Positions 53,766 to 64,000 of a stretch of DNA of 64,000 nucleotides are shown here, in pieces. The notes below the pieces were generated by a model, which did no database searches, was not told where the DNA came from, and saw only the letters and a list, made by a program, of their open reading frames with translations. The translations under genes and the position numbers were made by a program. Position 1 is the first letter of the stretch, and each line of letters starts with the position of its first letter. Origin of the DNA: Ovis canadensis (Eukaryota > Chordata > Mammalia > Artiodactyla > Bovidae); contig NC_091251.1 in the NCBI RefSeq assembly GCF_042477335.2, forward strand, positions 28,846,501-28,910,500, read 5' to 3'.

Positions 53766-53905
53766 TTTTTTAAAAAAACTCAATTTAATTTTAATTGGAG
53801 GATAATTACAATCTTGTGATGGCTTCTACCGTACATCAACATGAATCAGCCATAGGTATAAATATGTCCCCTATCTTAAACCTCCCTGCCACCTCCATCC
53901 ACATC
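53766..53905 (-). repeat. Artiodactyl L1 3' end, minus strand
   Basis: TAATTTTAATTGGAGGATAA, CATCAACATGAATCAGCCAT; same family as 9205-9345. Confidence 0.85.
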
Positions 53906-54381
53906 TCACCAGCAACTCTTTGGAAGAAGGAAATTGAGTCTTTGGACACTTGGCTCAGTGACCTAGAGAAAGACCCAACTGGCTCTTTAGGAGACAAGTA
54001 TCCCGAGGGAGGGGCAGGTGACAAGTTACTCACTGTGTGGTCTTAGGCAAGTACTTCCCTCCATGGGCCTCCGACGTCTAGTCCTATGAGACAGGCGCTG
54101 GTTTAGCAGGTCTTTGAAAGTTCCTCCTCAAGAGAAGCCCCGAGACTCTGCCCTGTCCACAGTGTCCGTGGGGCACCCAGCATGGATCTCCACGGCAGGG
54201 CTCTTCTCTGTGAGGAGCGTTTGTTCTGGGTTGCTCTCTGAGTCTGAGGCTGATAATGTGGTTCTGCTGCTCCTGGGGGTCCCACTTGTGAAGGATCCCA
54301 GCAGCCTCCTCTGCCTGTGGGCAAGGGCCTAGCAGGGCCACCTTCCGCAGAGACGTGGCACTGGCATCATCACCGGCCATG
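53906..54381. other. Intergenic, nothing recognised
   Basis: No gene or clear repeat; overlapping ORFs up to 98 aa only. Confidence 0.4.
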
Positions 54382-54391
54382 CATGACGTGG

Positions 54392-54661
54392 CTGCTGCTG
54401 CTGCTGCTAAGTCACTTCAGTTGTGTCCGACTCTGTGCGACCCCATAGACGGCAGTCCACGAGGCTCCTCTGTCCTTGGGATTCTCCAGGCAAGAACACT
54501 GGAGTTGGTTGCCATTTCCTTCTCCAGTGCATGAAAGTGAAAAGTGAAGGTGAAGTCGCTCAGTTGTGTCCGACTCTTCACGACCCCATGGACTGCAGCC
54601 TACCAGGCTCCTCCATCCATGGGATTTCCAGGCAAGAGTACTGGAGTGGGGTGCCTTCTCC
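54392..54661 (-). repeat. Bov-A2 SINE, minus strand, 10-bp target-site duplication
   Basis: (TGC)n tail complement then two Bov-A units. CATGACGTGG flanks it at 54382-54391 and 54662-54671. Confidence 0.95.
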
Positions 54662-54671
54662 CATGACGTGG

Positions 54672-55514
54672 TTACCCTCCTTCAAACCTCAGCTCAAGCC
54701 TTTCCCTGACCGATCAGCTTAAAAGCATAGGCAGCTGGAGGTTCCCTCTGCTTAAGTATAATGAGTGGGAGAGGACATGGAACAGCTAGAAACCATCCAG
54801 ACTTCCTGCCAGTGTCTTGACAGTGTTTTGAAGCCCAGTGGGTTTTAAAAGAAGTCCAGCCATGAGAACTTGTATTCAAACGAAACTTTAGCTGATAGAA
54901 TGAGTGGGTCCCTGGGGTTGTCTCCAGAACCCCGACCACTCCAAGGAGCTCAATTGCACAGCCCAGGGGCCTCCACCTGTTCTCCTAACTTCTCCTGGCC
55001 CTAGGAGATCCACTGAGCCCTCTTATCCACCCCTCTGCAGCTGGTGAGCGGAGGAATGGGCCTTGGCTGAGGCACCTTTGTTTGCAAGTCACAGGATTCT
55101 ACTAAACTGGCTTAAGCAAGGAGGGTCGCAACACAGGGCAGGACAGCTTCACAAAAGCCTGAAGCCGAAAGGGACCCAGGCTCCCTCCCTATCTCCCTCC
55201 TTCCCTCCATCTCCCTCTGATCGTCCCTCGCTCACTTTTTGATCAGTTGATTCCACCAGCAGCTGGCCCCAGGTCCTTACTTAAAACTGATTGCTGATGG
55301 GCCTGTTCTCCTCTCTCAGATGTGTTTTCAACTCTGCCTGCCTCCTGGGGTCCACATTCTGGACTAGAGACTATACATCTTTTGCCCGCTACAAACCCAT
55401 GGCTGAGACCATCAAGGAGGACTGCTCACCCCTGTCAGTAAATCCCATTCTTGGCATCCTAACTGTCGACTCCACCCCTGCCTGTCCTGTGAGAAAGCGG
55501 AGGGGCGTATGTGC
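54672..55514. other. Intergenic with a CT-rich tract
   Basis: Polypyrimidine run (CCCTCC repeats) at about 55180-55225. No gene recognised. Confidence 0.4.
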
Positions 55515-55797
55515 GATTAAGAAACAGACTTGCAGATATAGAAAACAAAGTTATGGTTACCAAAGGGGGAAGGCGTGGGGGAGGGATAAACTAAGAGTAT
55601 GGAATTAACAGATATAAACTACTATACATAAATAGCAACAGGATTTACTGTGTAACACAGGGAACTATATCCAATATCTCGTAATAACCTATGGTGGAAA
55701 AATAATCTGAAAAAATTATATGCGACTGATTCACTTTGCTATATACCTGAAACTAACACAATGTTGTAAATCAACTAAAATTTTAAAAAGTGATGTT
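55515..55797 (+). repeat. Artiodactyl L1 3' UTR
   Basis: AGACTTGCAGATATAGAAAA, GGTTACCAAAGGGGGAAGGC, AACACAGGGAACTATATCCA and CTAACACAATGTTGTAAATC. Confidence 0.9.
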
Positions 55798-56044
55798 GCT
55801 ATAGTTTTAACTCCGAATCTTCTCCAATTTATACAATTAAATAAGTCATTCCTGAACTTTGACATCTAATTGTCAGTAACATCATTTGTGCCATACCTCA
55901 CAGCCCATAACTGCCTGTCAGAGGGTCCTCATACCTCAACCTGTAAATTCTCCTTCCAGGTGATTGAAGGGTTAGTAAAAAATAAAGGATGGGAGGATGG
56001 GTCCTAGTGTTGGCCTCTAAGTACTGAAGCTTAGTGCATTTTTC

Positions 56045-56362
56045 AAAAATTTTTTAATTAAAAAGTTTCGGTGTTTTGGTCGTGCTGGGTCTTTGTTGCT
56101 AGTCACCAGCTTTCTCTGCTTTTGGCCAGTGGGAGCGACTCTTTGTGGCAGCACCCGGGCTTCTCACCGTGGTGGCTTCTCTTGCTGTGGAGCCAGGCTC
56201 TAGGGCACGTGGCTTCAGGAGTCGGGGCACAGGGACTAGCAGTTGAGGCACATGGGGCTTGGTTGCTCCATAGTATGTGGAATCTTCCCAGACCAGAGAC
56301 TGATCCCGTGGCCCCCAGCATTGGCAGGTGGACTCTCTGTCACAGGACCACCAGGGAAGTCC
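56045..56362 (-). repeat. CHR-1-type long SINE, minus strand
   Basis: TTTTGGTCGTGCTGGGTCTT, GGTGGCTTCTCTTGCTGTGG, GCATTGGCAGGTGGACTCTC and GGACCACCAGGGAAGTCC. Confidence 0.9.
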
Positions 56363-56965
56363 AGCTCTGTGCACTTTAAATTATACGTGGACAGCATGTG
56401 TGTGTGTTTGCATTTTGAGACTGCCTGAAAGAGTTTTGGCAGATCTAACCCCTGACCTCTGGCCACTTCTCCTCTGGGCGCAGATGGAGGGCAGGTGCTG
56501 TGACTTCAGAACAGAGGGAACCAATTATAGTTTTTTTTTTTTTTCCCCTCCTCCTCCTCCTCCTTCAAGGAGACTCGCTTTTAATTTCCTATGTGATTAT
56601 CCTGCTTATTGCTAAACATAAGCTGATGGCTGGTTCCTCTTTGATTTTTCCTTTCAACAAGTCTCCTTTCCCACCTCTTTTCATTTCCATTGTTTTGTAT
56701 TTAGCCCCAGATGGTTGAGAAAATAAGCAATGCGTGCAGCCACGCAAGCCTCACCACTTTTTTGGGTTGACGTCAGGCGTTGGAGCAGCAACTTTTCAGC
56801 CCCTTGGGAGATGAGAGAGAGAGGTTGGCACATTAACGGGCTCAATACTAATCTCCAACTTTGGGGGGGACAGCAGACCCTGTGTTTAACAGTTTGAGTT
56901 GAAGGGTCCTAGGAAGGCCTCTGCTCCTCCCCATACCAGTTTGGTATATTCTGTTTCAGTGACTG
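56363..56965. other. Intergenic unique block, candidate regulatory sequence
   Basis: A T16-(CTC)n low-complexity run lies at 56530-56565. After it, 56580-56900 is repeat-free and rich in short motif-like words (SOX-like CCATTGTTTT, CRE-like TGACGTCA at about 56769, C/EBP-like words). No ORF of note. Confidence 0.35.
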
Positions 56966-56969
56966 AGAT

Positions 56970-57085
56970 TCCCATTCGTTTATTCAACAAATATTTATTG
57001 AACATCTGCAGCTTGTCATTTCTGTGGTCGGCGCTGGGGATTCAGTGGTGAATACAAGCAGCCATGGCCCCTGATCTCAAGCAGC
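56970..57085. repeat. Old interspersed repeat, family unsure
   Basis: TTTATTCAACAAATATTTAT, TGAACATCTGCAGC and GGCGCTGGGGATTCAGTGG, an ancient mammalian repeat pattern. Confidence 0.5.
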
Positions 57086-57091
57086 CTGACT

Positions 57092-57216
57092 TCTTTTTTT
57101 TTTTTTTTTGGCATGCTATTCAGCATGCAGTATCATAGTTTCTGGAACAGGGATCGAACCCGTGCCCCGCACTGGGAGCATGGAGTCTTAACCACTGGAC
57201 CACCATGAAAGTTCCC
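57092..57216 (-). repeat. CHR-family SINE, minus strand
   Basis: T run, GGGATCGAACCCGTGCCCC, then CTTAACCACTGGACCACCAT. Confidence 0.9.
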
Positions 57217-57861
57217 CAGTCTGCCTCCTTTTTAATTGCAAAACCTTATCGAGAGGTTGCCTGTACCCCACTTTCATGACTTGATTGGTTTAAGGGCTTG
57301 TGAGCTGTTGCAGAATTTCTGCCACAGAGCAGAACCTGGGCTGGGATGGGGCCTGGCAGGTTGTAATGATGCGCTTAAGGACATGAAACCTGCAACACAT
57401 GGCCGAAGGCTGGGACGCTAGGAGGGAGCATGAAATTGCAAGGCCCCTGGCAGGGCGTGGTGTACCATAGGTGAGAAAACTGGAGCAGAAAGGACCTTTG
57501 AGATAATTAAATTGATCTCTTTCATTTTCATCTTGAGGACAACTGGGCTGAGGGCAGGTCCCACTGGTCATGAGTGTGACCCCCTTCTCTACCCTGAACA
57601 CTCTGGTATCACACATTAAAGTCCCTTTCCAGCTCATGTAGCTGGCATCTTGCTTTGTTCACAGACCTCAATTATGTACAGCGGGGCTGCTGGGAGAGCT
57701 GTGAGCAGAAAGGTCGGCCATGTGGTGCCCCCGGTTAGTTCTGACTCAATGGCCCAGCCGCTCCACCCACTGGTCCCCTGACTGTGGGCCCTGAATGAGC
57801 AGCATGCGGATTTCCCCCTGGGCTCCAGCTGCCTGGGTTGCTGTGCTTCCTGGCACTTAGT
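57217..57861. other. Intergenic, nothing recognised
   Basis: Contains only overlapping short ORFs; the 115-aa frame on minus (57290-57637) has no recognisable domain. Confidence 0.4.
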
Positions 57862-58080
57862 GACATGTGTGTGCATGCTCAGTCATGTCTGACTCTTTGC
57901 GACCCCATGAACTGTAGCCCATGAGGCTCCCCTGTCCATGGAATTCTCCAGGCAAGAATACTTGAGTGGGTTGCCATTTCCCTTCTCCAGGGTATCTTCC
58001 AAACCTGGGGATTGAACCTGGGTCTCTTGTATCTCCTGCAGTGGCAGATGGGTTCTTTACCACTGTGCCACCTAGGAAGC
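57862..58080 (-). repeat. Bov-tA SINE, minus strand
   Basis: GCATGCTCAGTCATGTCTGA through CACTGTGCCACCTAGGAAGC. Confidence 0.93.
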
Positions 58081-58423
58081 AGAGATCACTCAAACCTTGG
58101 GTACAAAGGTGGCTCCAGCTGCCAATGGGAGCAACTTGACCTTGGACTTGGCCCAGCACCCCTTGGAGCCTGGTCTGGAGGAAGGACTGGGTGCTTCCTA
58201 CAGCACAGTAGGCCATTTTCAGGGTTCACTCTCCTGTTGCAGCCAAACCCTTCTGCTGATTCTTCCCACACAGTGCTCTGAGCTGAGGGCCTAAAGGGCT
58301 TGTCCAGCCCCTTGCTACTTCCTCAAACCCACTGCCCTAGTTCTGTCTGTCATCTGTGCTGGTAATAGTTGGAGAGAGAAGTTCTCTGAATATCACCTAG
58401 GAAGGGGCTTCCTGTTGGAGCGT
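58081..58423. other. Intergenic, nothing recognised
   Basis: No gene or repeat recognised. Confidence 0.4.
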
Positions 58424-59090
58424 ATTGGCTTTCTAGGGCTGCTGTAACAAAGCGTCACAAACAAGAGGGCTTACAACAACAAACGGATTCTCTCATGGTC
58501 AACGTGTTGGCAGGACCCCACTTCTTTGAAGAGCTAGGCAGAATCTGTCCCAGATTCTGTCCCTAATCTGTTTTAGGGTCTGGCAATGCAGGCGATCCTT
58601 GACCTGCAGCTACAGCCCTTCAACTTCTGCCTCCCTCGTCGCTTGGCTATCTTTCCCTCTTGGGCCTGTGTTTCCCTTCCTCTTCTTATAAGGACACCAA
58701 TCGTATTGGATTATGGAATAGGGTCACCCGACTCCAGCATGACTTCATTTCTACCAGCAGCCCATGTAACAACCCTTTTTCCAAATAAGGTCCCATTCTG
58801 AGGTGTGAAAGTGTTACTCACTCAGTCGTGTCCGACTCTTTGTGATCCCATGGACTATAGCCCGTCAGGCTTCTCTGTCCATGAGATTCTCCAGGCAGGA
58901 ACACTGGAGTGGTAGCCATTCCCTTCTCCAGGGAATTTTCCTGACCCAGGGATTGAACCCAGGTCTCCTGTGTTGCAGACAGATTATTTACCCTCTGAGT
59001 CACCAGGGAAGCCCATTCTGAGGTATAGGGGATTATAGCTTCAACATATCTTTTGGGGGGACATAGATTAATCTATGACCCATAACAGGT
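58424..59090 (-). mobile_element. MLT1-type (ERVL-MaLR) LTR, minus strand, split by a SINE
   Basis: In reverse it reads GGCTTTCTAGGGCTGCTGTA, TTCTTATAAGGACACCAATC and CCAAATAAGGTCCCATTCTG, then after the SINE CTTCAACATATCTTTTGGGG and GACCCATAACA. These are diagnostic of the old MLT1 solitary LTR. No internal viral coding sequence. Confidence 0.85.
58805..59011 (-). repeat. Bov-tA SINE inside the MLT1 LTR, 13-bp exact target-site duplication
   Basis: CCCATTCTGAGGT occurs at 58792-58804 and again at 59012-59024. Deleting the element plus one copy rejoins the LTR. Confidence 0.96.
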
Positions 59091-59252
59091 GGAGCTCACG
59101 AAACGGATGGAGGGGATGTGGGAGGATGTTTTGCCCCTAGGTGTATGTATCTCTCCATTATCTACACCCTGCGGCCAATGATGACCAAGGTGTGGGCGGG
59201 TAGCCAGGATTCTGTAGGGACTGAGGCCCATGCTGCTTGAGGGCTGTCTTTT
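59091..59252. other. Intergenic, nothing recognised
   Basis: Short unique stretch. Confidence 0.4.
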
Positions 59253-59490
59253 TTTTTTCAAAGTTTTATTGTCGTCCATTGGTTTATAATGTGTTAATTT
59301 CCACTGCGCAGCAAAGTGATTCAGTTCTGCATATACACTCTTTTGCATATTCCTTTCCATTGTGGTTTATCACAGGATATTGAATATAGTTCACTGTGCT
59401 GTACAGTAGCACCTTGTTGTTTATCCATCCAATATATAATAGTTTGTATCTGCTAATCCCAAACTCCGAATCCTCCTCTCCCCATAGGGG
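59253..59490 (-). repeat. Artiodactyl L1 3' UTR, minus strand
   Basis: GCAAAGTGATTCAGTTCTGC, CTGTGCTGTACAGTAGCACC and TTGTTGTTTATCCATCCAAT. Confidence 0.88.
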
Positions 59491-59589
59491 CTCTCTCTAA
59501 GAAAAAGAGTACACAGTTATGAATACAAAAATAGGTATAAAGTTCTACCTATACCTATATCCATCTATAGTTTATTTATTATATTTTAT

Positions 59590-60015
59590 GATGTTTTGAC
59601 ATCTTCCGAAACCTTTCTGGCTGAGGGCAGACTGCCATTCCTGGGGGCTCGCCAATTCTTAGAGAGCAGGCCTTTAATATGTGAGCTCACCGGTGCAGGG
59701 CCAGACCTTCTCTGCCTGGCCCTTGTATCCCAGAGGCGATATTTCTCTGCCTTGATCATTCAGGTAGGTAGGGACAGACCTATGGCCCAAACCTGCTAGA
59801 ATTACTTAAACTTGCCAATCCTGAGCCGTTCACCCTTCCCTGCCTCGCCTTTCCCATGGAAACCTCAATAAAGTCCGTGGTGTGATTACTTCCTCATTCC
59901 TGTCTTCTGACCCTGGTGCTTCCCCATGTGGCCCTGCATGGTGAACCCTGCCTCCTATCCCTAGGACACGGGAGAACAATAAACTGTTTTCCTGAGCCTC
60001 TTCTCTGTCTCATCT
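59590..60015 (+). mobile_element. Candidate class I ERV LTR
   Basis: Begins near TGTTTTGACATCTTCCGAAA, contains a conserved-looking CCTCAATAAAGTCC, then a second poly(A) signal in GAGAACAATAAACTG, with a C/T-rich 3' part, an arrangement seen in gammaretrovirus-like solitary LTRs. No viral genes are present. Family and limits are uncertain. Confidence 0.45.
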
Positions 60016-60249
60016 TGCGGCCACACCTGGCTGACCATTTCATAAAAAGAATACAAGAGTGAATGTTTATTTAGAATAAGAGAATAAATTATAATAAAAC
60101 AAAAAACTAAAAAAGTTGACAAATACCACAAGCATCAGAAAATCCAGAACAATAGTATGGACAGTGTTGTTGCCCTGTGCCGATGTCCTTTACCAGGTAA
60201 GGATGGGCGATGGTGGGGTGGCTAGCCTAGCGGTATTCAGAGCAGGCCT
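60016..60249. other. Intergenic, nothing recognised
   Basis: AT-rich, no feature. Confidence 0.4.
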
Positions 60250-60382
60250 GCTATTGTTCAGTTGCTCAGCCATGTCCAACTCTTTGTGACCCCATGGACT
60301 GCAGCATGCTACCAGGCTTCCCTGTCCTCCACCATGTCCTGGGGCTTGCTCAAACTCCTGCGCATTGAGTTGGTGATGCCTT
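60250..60382 (-). repeat. BovB LINE tail, minus strand
   Basis: TTGTTCAGTTGCTCAGCCAT, CTCAAACTCCTGCGCATTGA and GTTGGTGATGCC. Confidence 0.88.
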
Positions 60383-60419
60383 GGACTCATTGCGGCCTGG
60401 GGGCAGTGGTTACTCATGG

Positions 60420-60618
60420 AAAGTGAAAGTGTTAGTCATTCAGCTGTGTATGACTCTTTGCAACCCCATGGACTACAGCCCACCGGGCTCCTCTGTCCAT
60501 GGGATTTCCCAGGCAAGGATACTGGAGTGGGTTGCCATTTCCTTCTCCAAGGGATCTTCCTGACCCAGGGATTGAACTTGAGTTTCCTGCATTGCTGGCA
60601 AATTCTTTACAGGGCAGC
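60420..60618 (-). repeat. Bov-tA SINE, minus strand
   Basis: AAGTGTTAGTCATTCAGCTG to AAATTCTTTACAGGGCAGCC. Confidence 0.92.
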
Positions 60619-60639
60619 CCAAAAGCTATGGCAAACCTA

Positions 60640-60857
60640 GCATGTGTGCTAAGTCACTTTACTTGTGTCTGACTCTTTGTGACTCTATGGACGGTAGCCC
60701 ACCAGGCTCCTCTGTCCATGGAATTTTCCAGGCAAGGATACTGGAGTGGGTTGCCATGCCCTCCTCCAAGGGATCTTCCTGACCCAGGGATCGAACCTGT
60801 ATCTCTTACGTCTCCTGCATTGCAGGTGGGTTCTTCACCACTAGCACCATCTGGGAA
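60640..60857 (-). repeat. Bov-tA SINE, minus strand
   Basis: TGCTAAGTCACTTTACTTGT to CTAGCACCATCTGGGAAGC. It follows the previous copy by about 20 bases in the same orientation. Confidence 0.93.
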
Positions 60858-61809
60858 GCATCTCAATATTTTAACTGGTATGGCTGCATTGCTATATATG
60901 GGCCGCATCTTCATGCTGGACATAAGAATAGCTCCTCCTTGTTCCCACAGTGGCCTCCCCTTAGCCCAAAGGTAGGTCAGTGGGGCTTGGTGGTACTGGC
61001 CATGGCTACAGGTGATGGAGAGGGAGCTCACCTGGGATGGCTTTCTGGGGTTTTCTATTCTAGGGAGAGGCGGTCTGCAGCAGACTATATGAGAAAACTA
61101 CATTTATCCAAGAAATCAAAAGAACTGAACTATAATTCAGACATTATGAGGGGAGGCATGCAGGTCTTTAAAAGTCAGAGAGAGTTGGGACTTGATGATT
61201 TAGAAGGGAATGCAGGGACAGCTGTTTCCCAAACACGATATTAGCCCACCTGCCTGGCAGCGAGTAGGGGCAGTTGAAAAGGGGAAAGATGAGGAGGGAA
61301 CTTACAGATTCAGTTTAGACTCATCCAGTGTGAGAGCTGGAAGGGAGTCTGACGGAGAAACAGAGGCCCAGAGAGGCAAAGTGACTTGCTGAATGTCATA
61401 TGACTTCCTACTTTGACTCAGGCTTTTAATAGGAATTCTCACTATGATAGCTTTGGGCAATCCTTAAGGCAGGCTGTGAGAGCCCTAGGCTTGGAGTTTT
61501 TTTCTCATGTTCCATTGTCAAGAACTTGGACACATAGTCACACCTAAGTGTAGAGGAGCCTGGGAAATGTGGTCAAAACCAGGTCATGATATGCTGGGCT
61601 ATACTGCTAATACTCTGGAGGAGGGCAAAGGGATTTTGACTGACAGCTGGCATTCTCTGTCATGAGCTAGAAGAAGGTATGTGCAAAAAAAAAAAATCTG
61701 CAAGGTTGTGATTGCTGTTAAGCTCTTCTAGGTTTGATTTGATTCAGTATCAACTCAATGGTGATGCACTTCAGAAAACTCAAAAAAACACAATAGGGGC
61801 AAGAAAGGG
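60858..61809. other. Intergenic, faint MIR trace
   Basis: AGAGGCCCAGAGAGGCAAAG and TGACTTGCTGAATGTCATAT at about 61365-61405 resemble a minus-strand MIR. The rest is unrecognised. Confidence 0.4.
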
Positions 61810-62290
61810 GAAGAGTGAACCATGTGTTTATTAAGCACCTACTATGTGCCACCCAGCCCTGTGTTATCAGTTGAGGGGATATCTAAGGAAAAGATGTTAT
61901 CCCCATCCTCATGGGCCCTTACTGTGTATAGTTTCCAAAACACACTTGGAAAATAAAGGACATCCAAACCATTTGCTGCAGACCAGGAATGCAACAGAAA
62001 TCCTGGGCCAGACCTTGTTTCGGCCCATCCAGGAATCTGAGCACATACCAGGCTGGCTCTGTGCTGAGCTCTGGGGCTAAGAGAAGTCATGAGTCCTGCC
62101 TTCTGGGGACACATTGTCTCATAGGGGAGGGTCACCCAGGAGTGTGACAAGCTATAAAACACAGTGGAGAGACTTTGGTATCACCAGAGAGACCCAGATG
62201 GCATCACAGCTGGATTGGGGATGGTGGAGGCATTCAGGGAAGGCTTCCTAGAGGAGGTGATGTTTGATCATGTCATTGGGAGAATGATCC
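61810..62290. repeat. Old interspersed repeat, family unsure
   Basis: GTTTATTAAGCACCTACTAT, GTGCCACC and later GGAAGGCTTCCTAGAGGAGG, TGATGTTTGA: an ancient LINE-like pattern in + orientation. Confidence 0.5.
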
Positions 62291-63299
62291 AACTGGTTGT
62301 GAGGAGGTGATGCTGAGGCATCCCATGGCGAGAGAAGACAAGAGCAGAGTTGGGATGATGGGAGAGCACTGACAGGATGGGGCGTAGGAAGGAAATGTTG
62401 GTTTAGCTGTGGGACAGGCAGTATGTCTGGAAAGTGAGGGCTTTGCCTCTCTCTGTGGGAGCAAAGAGGACCAGCTCCCTTCTCCCTGGATGGTGGTGGT
62501 GAGGCTGCAGAAAGAGACCAGGCTCTGTTGGTTGGACACTCCCACCTAGGACTGGGAGTGTGAAGGTTGACATGAGGAGATGGAGATGCTGAAGGGTGGT
62601 TTATGGGGGCTGCAGGGATGTTGGATGACGGCAGCAGGGGTGGTGTCGGGGTGGTTTCAGCAGTGGCATCCTGGTTGGACCACCCCCTGGTCCAGGTGAG
62701 TTTATTTCTGCCCTTTCCTGGCTGACCTCCCAGTTTCCCATTGATTCTATGAGTGCCCCAGTGTCCTCAGAACAAGTTCTTTCTGCCTTAAATCAGACAC
62801 AGTCCTTTCTGCTGTTGGTAACCCAGAACCCTGATGCAGAATGGTCAGCTGGAGCCATGGTCAGACATGGGGCGAGGAGGAGTATGGACAATGGGGAGCC
62901 ATGGGAGGCGCTGGAGTGAAGTAGTGCCTTGATGGACATCCAGGAAGAGTCAGCAGTAGATTGGAACAGGGAGGAACAAGACTTCAAGGGCAAAGAGGAG
63001 ACACTGTTAGAAAGTCTCAGTGGAGTAGGATTAGTCAGATTGACAGGTTTTTGCAACTGGCTGGATATGGCAGGACAGTGGGGAGAACTTTCCATAGAGA
63101 CTCCACATCTATTTCCTCTCGATGGTCTTCTCAATAACCATGTCATCTGTTTCAATTTATGGTTGTGGAGGGAACGTTGTAGATGGAGGGGGGCCAGCCT
63201 CGCTCTCCAGCCTCATCTGGGAGGTGGTCCCCGCTTGGAGCTGTTCTCTGCATGTAAGCAGACATGAGGCTTAGGAAAGATCAGCTTTTAAGGGGAGGG
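62291..63299. other. Intergenic, nothing recognised
   Basis: G-rich sequence with ORFs up to 120 aa on both strands. None resembles a known protein. Confidence 0.4.
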
Positions 63300-63580
63300 G
63301 AAGAAAGTGACCCTTAATTCCTCTTTAATAACATATGTCAGTAGGTAACATTTTCAACATGTCGCTGTGTCTGTAGCTCCGGTCAGCGGGTCACTATCAT
63401 TTCTGAGCAATAAACAAAAGACTGCTTTTAATTACTTCTGTGGAATTGCCTGACCCATGCATGATTAAATATTCATTATGTAGAAAGAGGCATTTTCTTT
63501 GTGTATAGATCTATATTAAATTTAGCTGGCAACCCGCTGACAGAATGGTACTAATAAATTTCTAGTAACAGGTCGCAGCT
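63300..63580. promoter_or_regulatory. AT-rich candidate conserved non-coding element
   Basis: Repeat-free, AT-rich stretch with dense factor-like words: GAGCAATAAACAAAAG (FOX/SOX-like, about 63405-63420), TTAATTAC (homeodomain-like), CATGCATGATTAAATATTCA (about 63456-63475). This texture is typical of vertebrate enhancers, but conservation was not tested. Confidence 0.35.
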
Positions 63581-63664
63581 TGTCCTGGATTCCCCAGCTC
63601 TTCTCTCTCCATCCCTGTCTCCAGATCCCTGCTTCTGTCTTAGCCCAGCTATCTCTACATCACG

Positions 63665-64000
63665 TAGAAAAACTGTGGTGAAATTCACACAACTTACATT
63701 TGAACGTTTTAACGTGTGCAATTTAGTGGCATTAATTGCCTTCCTGCCTTCACAATGCTGTGTAACCCCAGCTCTCTCTAGTTTCAAAAATTTTCATGCC
63801 CCTCCCCCCCCACCTCAGTAGAGCACCCCAGGCCCATTAAGTAATCACGCCCTGCGCCTTCCTTGTCCTGTCTCCTGTTGATCACTAACCCACTTTCTGT
63901 CTCTACGGATTAGCCTACTCTGGATATTTTCTATAAAAGGAATCACATAACTTGTGAACTTTTGTGTCTGGCTTCTTTCACTCATGTTTTTGAGGTTCAT
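63665..64000 (-). repeat. L1M-type fragment, minus strand, running off the window
   Basis: AAACTGTGGTGAAATTCACA, TTTAGTGGCATTAATTGCCT, AATGCTGTGTAACCCC and ACTCTGGATATTTTCTATAA. Confidence 0.8.

Noticed and set aside
1-64000. CRISPR array, operon, phage, toxin-antitoxin or other microbial-type system
   Set aside because: Repeats are dispersed transposons, not regularly spaced; the only supported gene is a spliced mammalian one.
25700-64000. Exons of the human-type lncRNAs DRAIC and PCAT29 expected further downstream
   Set aside because: In human they lie well beyond this distance from RPLP1, and I recognise no matching sequence; non-coding RNA exons cannot be called from sequence alone.

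Overview
This is mammalian nuclear DNA from a ruminant, almost certainly a bovid (cattle, sheep, goat or buffalo). The window is packed with repeats confined to or typical of that clade: BovB (RTE) LINEs, Bov-tA and Bov-A2 SINEs, the cetartiodactyl CHR SINEs, and artiodactyl-type L1 3' ends. I could not separate the bovid genera from sequence alone.

The only complete protein-coding gene I can support is RPLP1 (large-subunit stalk protein P1, 114 aa) on the + strand. It has four coding exons at 12286-12357, 13189-13263, 14000-14117 and 14322-14401. Its TATA-like, CpG-rich, TOP-type promoter lies at about 11990-12160 and its poly(A) signal at 14422. The first 600 bases look like the 3' UTR and poly(A) end of an upstream + strand gene; KIF23 lies directly upstream of RPLP1 on the same strand in human, so it is the best candidate.

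Layout: 1-600 upstream-gene 3' end; 600-11.7 kb a stack of nested repeats (old L1, BovB, Bov-tA, an ERV-like LTR) that stretches the intergenic spacer; 11.7-14.45 kb RPLP1; 14.5-20 kb BovB-rich sequence with an inverted BovB pair; 20.1-20.6 kb an orphan CpG island; 20.8-22.4 kb a diverged local duplication; 23.1-25.1 kb and 25.7-28.1 kb repeat-poor sequence; 28.7-64 kb gene-free intergenic DNA with about thirty further transposon copies, old MIR/L2/MLT1 relics, a strong CTCF-like motif at 28.9 kb and an AT-rich candidate conserved element at 63.3-63.6 kb. By human synteny this is the gene-poor flank leading toward TLE3.

I found no CRISPR array, operon, structural RNA gene, phage or novel enzymatic system. 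The open frames in the intergenic part are chance ORFs or translations of SINE/LINE sequence. The items most worth following up are the orphan CpG island, the CTCF-like motif, the duplicated segment, and the tandem and shared sequence inside the RPLP1 introns. No alignment, database search or repeat-masking program was run, so family names are from recognition of consensus features and boundaries are usually good to about 5-30 bases.
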